NCBI GenBank assembly: GCA_947570515.1
Contig: CANOUM010000141.1
Coordinates: 1-5,000, forward strand
Direction: 5' to 3'
Length of the DNA stretch: 5,000 nucleotides
Source: an uncultured Clostridia bacterium
GTDB lineage: Bacteria; Bacillota; Clostridia; Lachnospirales; Bianqueaceae
Part shown: positions 1-5,000 of the stretch, one piece after another
Numbering within the stretch: position 1 is the stretch's first letter
How the letters are laid out: the number at the start of each line of letters is the position of its first letter
The notes under the pieces: generated by a model
Told to the model about the DNA's origin: nothing
The model's database searches: none
What the model saw: the letters and a program-made list of their open reading frames with translations, nothing else
Position numbers and translations under genes: made by a program

Positions 1-548
1 ATGTTGTATCGCGGATGACAGCAGAGCAGGTTTATGAAGCGGTGAAGGAGTGGTCCGCAGAATACGATCCGGATTTTCACGCACTGATTACAAGAGATGA
101 GGCGTATACGAAAACCATTTTATCGATTGGAAGGGGAGGCAAGAAGCCGCGTAAAGATTTTGCGCTTTGGAGTGAAGTGAAGGCATATGTTAGCTTTTTC
201 TTTGAAGAGCTTTTTGCACCGGACTATGCACAGATGCCCGCACATCTTTCCCACGATGTCATTGTTCAGATTTTAACGGATTATGCAGCTGCATATGATG
301 AAGTGCAGGATAGCAGCATTTGGTTCGAGGAATTAAAACAGTTATGCTCAAAATATGGATTTACATCTGACATGAAAGCATACCGGAGGGATCCTTCGGC
401 TTATGCCGGAAGCGTGAGCGATCTGTCTATGGTACTTAGGGTAGCTATATGCGGAAGAAGCCAGGCGCCGGATTTGCATACAGTGATGCAGATTTTAGGA
501 AAAGAAAAGGTACTGGAGCGTTTATATAAAGCTGCTCAGGCCTGCTAA
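1..548 (+). CDS. gltX: Glutamate--tRNA ligase, C-terminal part (5' end outside window)
   Basis: This is the last 181 residues of glutamyl-tRNA synthetase, the cytoplasmic enzyme that charges tRNA-Glu with glutamate. The reading frame is open from base 3, so the first ATG (base 15) is internal; it has no ribosome-binding site in front of it. The visible part is the all-helical anticodon-binding end. Family-like stretches are the segment with LSIGRGGKKPRKDFALWSEV, then FFFEELF, then a helix with WFEELKQLCSKYGF, then DMKAYRRDP, and finally MVLRVAICGRSQAPDLHTVMQILGKE split over the last 45 residues. The catalytic Rossmann domain with the HIGH and KMSKS motifs lies upstream, outside the window, so catalytic integrity cannot be judged. 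Whether it is discriminating or also charges tRNA-Gln, as in many Firmicutes, cannot be told from this part. The gene ends 10 bases before a terminator hairpin and converges on spoIVA. The assignment rests on remembered family sequence, not on a search. Confidence 0.85.
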   Translation, partial: VVSRMTAEQVYEAVKEWSAEYDPDFHALITRDEAYTKTILSIGRGGKKPRKDFALWSEVKAYVSFFFEELFAPDYAQMPAHLSHDVIVQILTDYAAAYDEVQDSSIWFEELKQLCSKYGFTSDMKAYRRDPSAYAGSVSDLSMVLRVAICGRSQAPDLHTVMQILGKEKVLERLYKAAQAC

Positions 549-558
549 ATAAAGGAAT

Positions 559-596
559 AAAAGACCTTTGGAAAGCTCAGCTCCAAAGGTCTTTTT
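559..596. terminator. Bidirectional intrinsic terminator between gltX and spoIVA
   Basis: A perfect 12-bp inverted repeat pairs 561-572 (AAGACCTTTGGA) with 582-593 (TCCAAAGGTCTT) around a 9-base loop. Two further A-T pairs extend it to 14 bp (559-595). On the plus strand the right arm runs into a T-tract (592-596). On the minus strand the other arm runs into TTTTATT. It lies 10 bases past the gltX stop and 3 bases past the spoIVA stop, so one hairpin can end both convergent transcripts. The geometry is seen directly; termination is inferred from standard intrinsic-terminator structure. Confidence 0.9.
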
Positions 597-598
597 AA

Positions 599-2083
599 TT
601 ATAGGATAATGCAGATTAAACCGCCTCGGCCTTCGTTAATGATACGCTCCAAAGTGTGCTGCAGTTTCATTTGAGCATCATCTGGCATTTTGACAAGTTT
701 ATTTTGAAGTCCTTCATGCACCAGATCAAAAAGAGACTTGCCAAAGATCTCAGAATCCCAAACCTGCTCCGGCGCCTTTTCCATTTCTGTTTTTAGATAG
801 GCCACAAAATCTTCACTTTGCTGCTGGGTACCAACAAAAGGATTGATTTCTGTTTCTACATCTGTACGAATCAGATGAATCGAAGGCGCTTTTGCCTTGA
901 TCTTTACGCCGAATTTGCTTCCCTGACGGACAATGGCGGGGGAGTCCAGATTGAGCTCATCCATTAAGGGATCCACAATACCATAGCCACGATTCATTGC
1001 TTCTGTATAAGCTGTTTTCAGCTTGTCGTAATGTTTTTTAGCAACAGAGAGATCTTGAATGAGAGTAAACAGTTCTTTATCATCCGTAATGGAGATACCA
1101 GTGCTTTCACTTAATACCTGATAAAAGAGGCCATCTTCCATCATGACCTGCAATCGAACACAGCCGCTGCCAAGGGAGAGCTGTTCCAGATGAACCTTTT
1201 TAACAAATTCGCAGCCTTCCAGCATTTGGATAAATTCATGTACCTGACGCAGCTTCATAGAAGCTGTTTCTTCTTGGCGCAGCAGATGCAGAAGTGCCTG
1301 TTTGATAAAATGCTGATTCGGAAGAGTTTCCATCCAGCGAGGGAGGTATAGCTGAAGTTCATGAACGGGAAATTCTTCCAGTAAAGCATGAATAATGCTC
1401 TGTACATCTTCTAAGCGAAGCTGCTGATTATTAACCGGGATTACGGGAACATCATAGCTTTCCGTGAGCTGCTGGCAGAGCAGGGTGGTCTCTTCACTTC
1501 TGGGCCGGTTCGTATTCATAATAACGATAAAAGGCTTTCCGAGAGCCTTTAATTCACGAATGACGCGCTGCTCCGCTTCTACATAATTTTCTCGATCCAG
1601 ATCAGTTACAGAGCCATCGGTAGTGACAACAAGACCAATCGTGCTATGTTCGGATATTACTTTGTGGGTTCCCATTTCAGCTGCCTGCGTAAAGGGCATT
1701 TCCTGAGCGGACCAAGGCGTTTTAACCATACGAGGCTGCCCATCTTCGCTGGTGCCGAGGGCATCGGGAATGAGATAGCCAACACAGTCGATCATTTTAG
1801 CTTTAAAATGTACGTGATCGGGTTCTAGATTTACCTCTACCGCTTCTTTAGGAATGAATTTGGGTTCCGTCGTCATAATGGTTTTGCCATTGCTGCTCTG
1901 AGGCAATTCGTCGATGGTGCGCTGTCGTTCGTTTTCGTCGGCTATGCCGGGAAGAATGAGAAGCTCCATGAAGCTTTTGATAAAGGTCGATTTTCCGCTG
2001 CGCACCGGGCCGACGACTCCAATGTAGATATCGCCTCCTGTACGAGCTGAAATATCTTGATATAGATTGAAAGTATCTGTCAT
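599..2083 (-). CDS. spoIVA: Stage IV sporulation protein A (SpoIVA), spore-coat basement-layer ATPase
   Basis: The product is 494 residues, close to the 492 of Bacillus subtilis SpoIVA, and appears collinear with it throughout. In that family SpoIVA binds and hydrolyses ATP and polymerises irreversibly on the outer forespore membrane, recruited by SpoVM. It forms the platform for coat assembly and is needed for cortex formation. Visible motifs are DISARTGGDIYIGVVG at 10-24; the Walker A loop GPVRSGKS at 25-32 with Lys31; DELPQS at 58-63; KTIMTTEPKF at 67-76 with the sensor threonines; the Walker B-like IDCVGY at 98-103 with Asp99; EHSTIGLVVTTDGS at 145-158; and the middle and C-terminal polymerisation regions, including RQGSKFGVKIKAKAPSIH. 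The tail ends LERIINEGRGGLICIIL, matching the SpoVM-interacting C terminus; a cysteine replaces the alanine of B. subtilis. The ATG at 2083 is chosen because AAAGGACGG precedes it and the family start (short N terminus before DI-ARTGGDIY) fits. An in-frame ATG at 2143 lacks a ribosome-binding site and falls inside the predicted -35 element. All key ATPase residues are present, so the gene looks intact. Confidence 0.97.
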   Translation of the reverse strand: MTDTFNLYQDISARTGGDIYIGVVGPVRSGKSTFIKSFMELLILPGIADENERQRTIDELPQSSNGKTIMTTEPKFIPKEAVEVNLEPDHVHFKAKMIDCVGYLIPDALGTSEDGQPRMVKTPWSAQEMPFTQAAEMGTHKVISEHSTIGLVVTTDGSVTDLDRENYVEAEQRVIRELKALGKPFIVIMNTNRPRSEETTLLCQQLTESYDVPVIPVNNQQLRLEDVQSIIHALLEEFPVHELQLYLPRWMETLPNQHFIKQALLHLLRQEETASMKLRQVHEFIQMLEGCEFVKKVHLEQLSLGSGCVRLQVMMEDGLFYQVLSESTGISITDDKELFTLIQDLSVAKKHYDKLKTAYTEAMNRGYGIVDPLMDELNLDSPAIVRQGSKFGVKIKAKAPSIHLIRTDVETEINPFVGTQQQSEDFVAYLKTEMEKAPEQVWDSEIFGKSLFDLVHEGLQNKLVKMPDDAQMKLQHTLERIINEGRGGLICIIL

Positions 2084-2091
2084 AATGGATT

Positions 2092-2102
2092 CCGTCCTTT
2101 CC
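2092..2102 (-). promoter_or_regulatory. Ribosome-binding site of spoIVA
   Basis: Read on the minus strand, GGAAAGGACGG lies upstream of the ATG at 2083. The AGGACGG core ends 8 bases before the start. This purine-rich site decides for the start at 2083 over the in-frame ATG at 2143, which is preceded by C-rich sequence with no Shine-Dalgarno match. Confidence 0.75.
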
Positions 2103-2119
2103 AAATTTGAATCATAAGG

Positions 2120-2147
2120 AGTATACGATGAATGGTACAGCATATGA
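2120..2147 (-). promoter_or_regulatory. Candidate sigma-E (mother-cell) promoter of spoIVA
   Basis: On the minus strand a -35-like TCATATG (2147-2141) and a -10-like CGTATACT (2127-2120) are 13 bases apart. The remembered sigma-E consensus is KMATATT, 13-15 bases, CATACANT. The -35 matches 6 of 7 positions and the -10 matches 5 of 7 informative ones. The transcript would start near 2112-2114, giving a 5' UTR of about 30 bases that contains the ribosome-binding site. Sigma-E control of spoIVA is established in B. subtilis, which supports the placement. No transcript data are available here. Confidence 0.55.
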
Positions 2148-2184
2148 GGGCGGGGGGCTTTTTAGTACAGATTTAGGGAAAAGC

Positions 2185-2213
2185 TTGAAAGAAAGTGACT
2201 TGTATGGTAAAAT
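2185..2213 (+). promoter_or_regulatory. Sigma-A promoter with extended -10 for the HlyD-like/TPR gene pair
   Basis: TTGAAA (2185-2190) and TAAAAT (2208-2213) each match the vegetative consensus at 5 of 6 positions and are separated by the optimal 17 bases. A TG at 2205-2206, one base before the -10, makes it an extended -10 promoter. The predicted start is near 2220, about 40 bases before the TTG start codon of the HlyD-like gene. It points away from the spoIVA promoter. Confidence 0.7.
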
Positions 2214-2245
2214 AACTGCGTTATCTTTGTATGAGTAAAAATGGG

Positions 2246-2262
2246 AAGGAAGAGCAATTTTG
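2246..2262 (+). promoter_or_regulatory. Ribosome-binding site and TTG start of the HlyD-like gene
   Basis: AAGGA at 2246-2250 lies nine bases before the TTG at 2260-2262. No ATG or GTG in the same frame occurs close enough to use this site, so the gene very probably starts at TTG. Rare start codons usually lower translation initiation, which would keep the level of this membrane protein modest. Confidence 0.7.
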
Positions 2263-3684
2263 CCAGATTATAGACAGAACCAATCATCCGGTCAGGGAAA
2301 CGCGAGATCCAGATCGGGTGCCGCACAAAAAAAGTCTAAAGTGCATTTCACATATTTCATTGCATTCTTTGTAATGATTTATTTGGTTGCGCAATTTGTT
2401 ATTTTCTTAAGTCGGGATACGTTAAATTATGTGGTGGCCAAGCAGGGTGAGATTGTAGAGACATTTTCTGCACAGGGCGTTGTGATTAGAGAAGAGCAGC
2501 TGGTGAAGGCTACAGCAGATGGGATTGTGCAATATTATCATCCCGGCGGAAAAGAGCTCCAAAAAGGATCTTTGGTATGTACGCTGATGGACGATTATTA
2601 TGGAGATATTCTGGAAGAAAAGATCAGCGAGATCTATTCTCAGATTCAAGAGGCAGATAGCGGAGAATATGAGGAAGCGTTTAATTCGCTTGATAACAGC
2701 ATCAGCAGTGCAATCGCCTCTTATTTAAGAAATAAAACAGAAAATGATTATGCGGCTATGTACCGGCTGAAGGAAAATTTGGAGGATGCCGTATCTAAAC
2801 GAAAAGATATGTATTCTTTGATGAGCAATACAAAAGTGGCCGCTTTACTGTCACAGCAGGGAATTTATTTAAATGAACAGAGCTCTGTGCTTAGCAATTT
2901 GTATTTGTCGGATGCGGGAGTGATTGATTACTCTTACGATGGCTATGAAGGCTGGACAGTGGATCAAATTGGAGCAGATTTTATCAGTCAGTATAATGGA
3001 GCGTATTCTTATTTTGAGATCAATATGCAAAAGATTACCTCAGGAACACCGCTGTACCGTTTGATTTCCTCTCCCGTGTGGAATATTGTGATCTATATTA
3101 CGGAGGAGCAGGCGCAATACTTTTCGGGAGAATATTCCGTTTCTTTTGTATATAACAGTACGGAAAAGATGACGGCTATTATCCAGAGTTTGGAGCAGGT
3201 CGGCGATAATCAGTATAAATTGGTACTAAAGCTCAATAGCAAGGTGCAGGAATTTATGAATGACCGGACGGCGAATCTGGTATTTGCGAAAAACAGCCGG
3301 CGAGGCATTAAAATATCGGATAGCTGTATTGTACAACAGAATTATTATTGCGTACCGGCTGCATATATTGTTAATAGCGGAAACGATCAGGGGGTACTGG
3401 CAGTAGAAGGCAGCGGAGTCAGCTTTAAAAAGCTTAAAGTGGTGGCAGTTTTAGATGGAAAAGCCTATATAGAGTTAGGAGAGTCTGTACAGGCAGGGGC
3501 CGTGATTCAGGCAGAAAATTCTACAGATACGACCACGATTAGCGAAGTAGAACAGGTCGATGGAGTCTATGTGGTGAACGGAGGCTATGAACAGTTTCAG
3601 ATTATTAAAAAGATTTATCAGGCGCAGGGATATGCGATTGTAGAAGGGATCAATCTATATGATCGGATTAAAATCAACAGCTGA
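2260..3684 (+). CDS. Membrane-anchored HlyD-like (lipoyl/barrel-sandwich fold) protein of unknown role
   Basis: This 474-residue protein has a short, polar, basic cytoplasmic N terminus (about 1-28, ending KKSKVH) and one hydrophobic membrane helix at about 29-50 (FTYFIAFFVMIYLVAQFVIFL). The remainder should be outside the cell. Residues about 57-110 (KQGEIVETFSAQGVVIREE..., then DGIVQYYHPGGKELQKGSLVCTL) resemble the first half of the biotinyl-lipoyl-like fold of HlyD/membrane-fusion proteins. A helical, charged segment follows (about 115-195). Strand-rich sequence follows to the C terminus, including VPAAYIVNSGNDQGVLAVEG, FKKLKVVAVLDGKAYIE and GESVQAGAVI, typical of the adaptor end of such proteins. 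The start is TTG at 2260, preceded by AAGGA nine bases upstream; the ATG at 2241 is out of frame and soon stops, and the next in-frame ATG (residue 39) lies inside the membrane helix. HlyD family members usually link to ABC, RND or MFS exporters, but none is encoded beside it. Related Clostridia proteins are, as I recall, found near sepF/ylm cell-division genes. The specific function is unknown. Confidence 0.85.
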   Translation: MPDYRQNQSSGQGNARSRSGAAQKKSKVHFTYFIAFFVMIYLVAQFVIFLSRDTLNYVVAKQGEIVETFSAQGVVIREEQLVKATADGIVQYYHPGGKELQKGSLVCTLMDDYYGDILEEKISEIYSQIQEADSGEYEEAFNSLDNSISSAIASYLRNKTENDYAAMYRLKENLEDAVSKRKDMYSLMSNTKVAALLSQQGIYLNEQSSVLSNLYLSDAGVIDYSYDGYEGWTVDQIGADFISQYNGAYSYFEINMQKITSGTPLYRLISSPVWNIVIYITEEQAQYFSGEYSVSFVYNSTEKMTAIIQSLEQVGDNQYKLVLKLNSKVQEFMNDRTANLVFAKNSRRGIKISDSCIVQQNYYCVPAAYIVNSGNDQGVLAVEGSGVSFKKLKVVAVLDGKAYIELGESVQAGAVIQAENSTDTTTISEVEQVDGVYVVNGGYEQFQIIKKIYQAQGYAIVEGINLYDRIKINS

Positions 3685-3700
3685 TATTCTATAGCAGAGC

Positions 3701-3713
3701 GGAGGTATGTATG
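3701..3713 (+). promoter_or_regulatory. Ribosome-binding site of the TPR lipoprotein gene
   Basis: GGAGG at 3701-3705 is followed after only five bases by the ATG at 3711. The spacing is slightly short but usable. Another ATG at 3707 is in a different frame and too close to the site. The gene begins 26 bases after the stop of the HlyD-like gene, with no terminator between them, which supports cotranscription. Confidence 0.75.
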
Positions 3714-4820
3714 AGCAGAAAAATCAAATGCATTATGGTAACAGCGGGGATGATTTTGTTGCTGACAGCTCTTACGGGTTGTAATAAAGATGCTAAGATC
3801 AAAGAGTTGCTGCAGCAGGGAGATGTCGCTTATGCAGAGAGTCAATATGAGGCAGCAGCGGCAGCGTATGGAGAAATTTTACAGTTGGATGAAGATAAGG
3901 ATGAAATCTATAATAACCGGGGCATGGCATATTTGAATCTGCAGAAATATGATCAGGCGCTGAGTGATTTTTCGAGAGCAATTGAACTGGATAGCGGTAT
4001 AGATGTATATTATAATAATCGCGGTCTTGTATATTATTATCAGGAGAAATATGACGAAGCGATTGCAGATTTTTCAAGAGCCATCGAGATGAATGGATCC
4101 GATGCAGGATACTTCTCTAATCGGGGAGATGCATACCATGCAAAAGAAGCTTATGAAGAAGCGATTCATGATTATGATCAGGCGCTGACTCTCGATCCGG
4201 TGCGTATGGTGACAGTGAATAATAGGGCTTCTGTGTATTTTAAACAGGGAAAATATGAGGAAGCAGCGGCGGATTATAGTACAGTGATAGAAAAGGATCC
4301 GCAAAGTCCTATTGCATATTGGAATCGCGGAGAAGCCTATCGGATGCTGGAGTCTTATGAAGAGGCACTGAAAGATTATAATCAGTATGCACAAATGAAT
4401 ACGCAGTCTGTGGGAACGGAATTTCTGTTTAAAAGAGCAGAAGTGTATGCTGCTCTGGAAGAGTATGACTTAGCGCTGGCTGATTACGCGGCTGCCATTG
4501 AGGAAGATCCAGAGGATACCATCCTATATCAAGGAAGAGCCAATATTCATTACCGGCGGGGAGCATATGAAGAGGCGATTGCAGATTATTCACAGTATTT
4601 GCAAAGTGAAGAGGATGCAGTGGCTTTGGGCAATAGGGGATATTGTTATTTGCAGCTTGGGCAATTAGAACAGGCTCTTGCAGATTTGAATCGTTGTATT
4701 GAATTAAAAACAGATTATGCATGGGCTTATTATACACGCGGACAGATTCTACAGAAGCTGGAACGGTATGAAGAAGCGAAAAGTGATTATGATAAGGCTA
4801 ATCAAATGGTAAAGAAATGA
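3711..4820 (+). CDS. Lipoprotein with about ten tandem TPR repeats
   Basis: This 369-residue protein starts with a lipoprotein signal: basic MSRKIK, a hydrophobic core (about 8-20) and the lipobox LTGC at 21-24. Cys24 would be lipidated and the protein anchored to the outer face of the cytoplasmic membrane. Nearly all the rest is tetratricopeptide repeats of 33-34 residues, at roughly 33-63, 65-96, 98-130, 132-164, 165-198, 200-232, 236-269, 270-301, 302-335 and 336-368. Most show the pattern NRG/A-x-x-Y, then Y-x-x-A-x-x-D-(Y/F), then an acidic helix end before the next unit. TPR arrays form a superhelical scaffold for protein binding and have no enzymatic activity of their own, so a scaffold or adaptor role outside the membrane is the likely job; the partner is unknown. 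The close spacing behind the HlyD-like gene suggests an operon and perhaps a shared complex. The repeats make specific orthology hard to judge. The family call is secure; the biological role is not known. Confidence 0.92.
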   Translation: MSRKIKCIMVTAGMILLLTALTGCNKDAKIKELLQQGDVAYAESQYEAAAAAYGEILQLDEDKDEIYNNRGMAYLNLQKYDQALSDFSRAIELDSGIDVYYNNRGLVYYYQEKYDEAIADFSRAIEMNGSDAGYFSNRGDAYHAKEAYEEAIHDYDQALTLDPVRMVTVNNRASVYFKQGKYEEAAADYSTVIEKDPQSPIAYWNRGEAYRMLESYEEALKDYNQYAQMNTQSVGTEFLFKRAEVYAALEEYDLALADYAAAIEEDPEDTILYQGRANIHYRRGAYEEAIADYSQYLQSEEDAVALGNRGYCYLQLGQLEQALADLNRCIELKTDYAWAYYTRGQILQKLERYEEAKSDYDKANQMVKK

Positions 4821-4849
4821 TCCGTTTTAAAATATTTGCGCTCTTCGAC

Positions 4850-4889
4850 AAAAGTTTTTATTGACAAGAGGCCAGAAACAGGCAATAAT
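4850..4889 (+). promoter_or_regulatory. Near-consensus sigma-A promoter before the last gene
   Basis: A perfect -35 TTGACA (4861-4866) is followed after exactly 17 bases by AATAAT (4884-4889), matching the -10 consensus at 5 of 6 positions. The bases just upstream (4850-4860, AAAAGTTTTTA region) are almost pure A/T, as in UP elements that raise promoter strength. Transcription should begin near 4896, about 53 bases ahead of the ATG at 4949. The last gene thus has its own strong vegetative promoter and need not depend on read-through from the TPR gene. Confidence 0.8.
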
Positions 4890-4910
4890 AGGAAAAGATA
4901 AATATCTCAC

Positions 4911-4928
4911 CCGGAATTTACGATCCGG
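4911..4928 (+). repeat. Small inverted repeat in the 5' UTR of the last gene
   Basis: CCGGA (4911-4915) and TCCGG (4924-4928) can pair as a 5-bp GC-rich stem with an 8-base loop. The hairpin would lie inside the predicted leader, six bases before the AAGGAG ribosome-binding site (4935-4940). There is no T-tract after it, so it is not a terminator. It may stabilise the 5' end of the messenger or be chance. Confidence 0.35.
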
Positions 4929-4948
4929 AGAAAAAAGGAGAAGTACAG

Positions 4949-5000
4949 ATGAGCAAGTTTGTAGACAAATTAGCGGGAGCATTAGGATTAAGCGCAGCGG
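4949..5000 (+). CDS. Start of a short-visible gene, possibly SepF-like cell-division protein (3' end outside window)
   Basis: An ATG at 4949 is preceded by the strong ribosome-binding site AAGGAG (4935-4940, eight bases before the start) and a strong promoter. Only 17 codons are visible, reading MSKFVDKLAGALGLSAA, an amphipathic helix-like start. SepF proteins of Firmicutes begin with a short membrane-binding amphipathic helix of this general form, and I recall that in many Clostridia a HlyD-like gene precedes sepF in the ylm/sepF cluster. SepF tethers FtsZ to the membrane at the division site. The identity is inferred from this and is weak: 17 residues cannot prove a family, and the yggS-type gene often found before sepF is absent here. 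That a real gene starts here is much more certain than what it is. Confidence 0.7.
   Translation, partial: MSKFVDKLAGALGLSAA

Noticed and set aside
15..548. Independent 177-residue gene starting at base 15
   Set aside because: The frame is open to the window edge, there is no ribosome-binding site, and the sequence is the C-terminal end of glutamyl-tRNA synthetase.
1646..1828. 60-codon plus-strand open frame inside spoIVA
   Set aside because: It lies wholly antisense to the conserved SpoIVA ATPase domain, shows no family resemblance and has no ribosome-binding site.
2081..2143. Longer SpoIVA start at the ATG at 2143, adding 20 residues
   Set aside because: There is no ribosome-binding site before it, the extra residues do not match the family N terminus, and the codon lies inside the likely -35 element.
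2422..2649. 75-codon minus-strand open frame inside the HlyD-like gene
   Set aside because: It is antisense to a well-supported coding region and has no recognisable motif.
2260..3684. Type I secretion or multidrug efflux adaptor
   Set aside because: No ABC, RND or MFS partner or outer-membrane channel is encoded nearby and the organism appears to be a monoderm Firmicute, so a specific efflux role cannot be supported.
3618..4737. Several minus-strand open frames of 75-106 codons opposite the HlyD-like and TPR genes
   Set aside because: They are shadows of the repetitive TPR coding sequence and the end of the HlyD-like gene; their products are low-complexity, rich in His, Ile, Leu and Pro, and have no credible starts.
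4821..4860. Possible terminator after the TPR gene
   Set aside because: The stretch is A/T-rich with T-runs, but I find no GC-rich stem in front of them; it is better read as promoter-upstream sequence.

Overview
The window looks like chromosomal core DNA from an endospore-forming member of the Firmicutes, most likely Clostridia and perhaps Lachnospiraceae-like. The main evidence is a full-length SpoIVA, found only in endospore formers. The glutamyl-tRNA synthetase tail, the purine-rich Shine-Dalgarno sites, the TTG start and the moderately low GC agree with this. I see no transposase, integrase, phage gene, CRISPR array, rRNA or tRNA.

Layout from left to right. (1) The 3' end of a plus-strand gene, recognised as the anticodon-binding end of glutamate--tRNA ligase (gltX), runs into the window and stops at 548. 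(2) A perfect 12-bp stem with T-rich sequence on both sides (about 559-596) separates it from the convergent spoIVA gene and probably terminates both. (3) spoIVA lies on the minus strand (2083 down to 599). It encodes the ATPase that polymerises into the basement layer of the spore coat. A sigma-E-like promoter can be placed just upstream of it. (4) A divergent intergenic region (2084-2259) also carries a good vegetative sigma-A promoter with an extended -10, pointing right. (5) That promoter appears to drive two closely spaced plus-strand genes: a membrane-anchored HlyD/lipoyl-fold protein with a TTG start (2260-3684), and a lipoprotein made almost wholly of about ten TPR repeats (3711-4820). 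(6) A second, near-consensus sigma-A promoter (4861-4889) and a short 5' UTR with a small inverted repeat precede a gene whose first 17 codons are visible before the window ends. Its start and its location downstream of a HlyD-like protein suggest SepF, but this is weakly supported.

The window therefore joins a translation gene, a mother-cell sporulation gene and an envelope-associated gene pair. The first two are well-known families. The HlyD-like/TPR-lipoprotein pair has the least certain function. No efflux pump or ABC transporter lies beside it, and both products should sit on the outer face of the cytoplasmic membrane, so they may work together at the cell envelope. Nothing here clearly amounts to a new biological system. 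The HlyD/TPR pair is the part most worth following.
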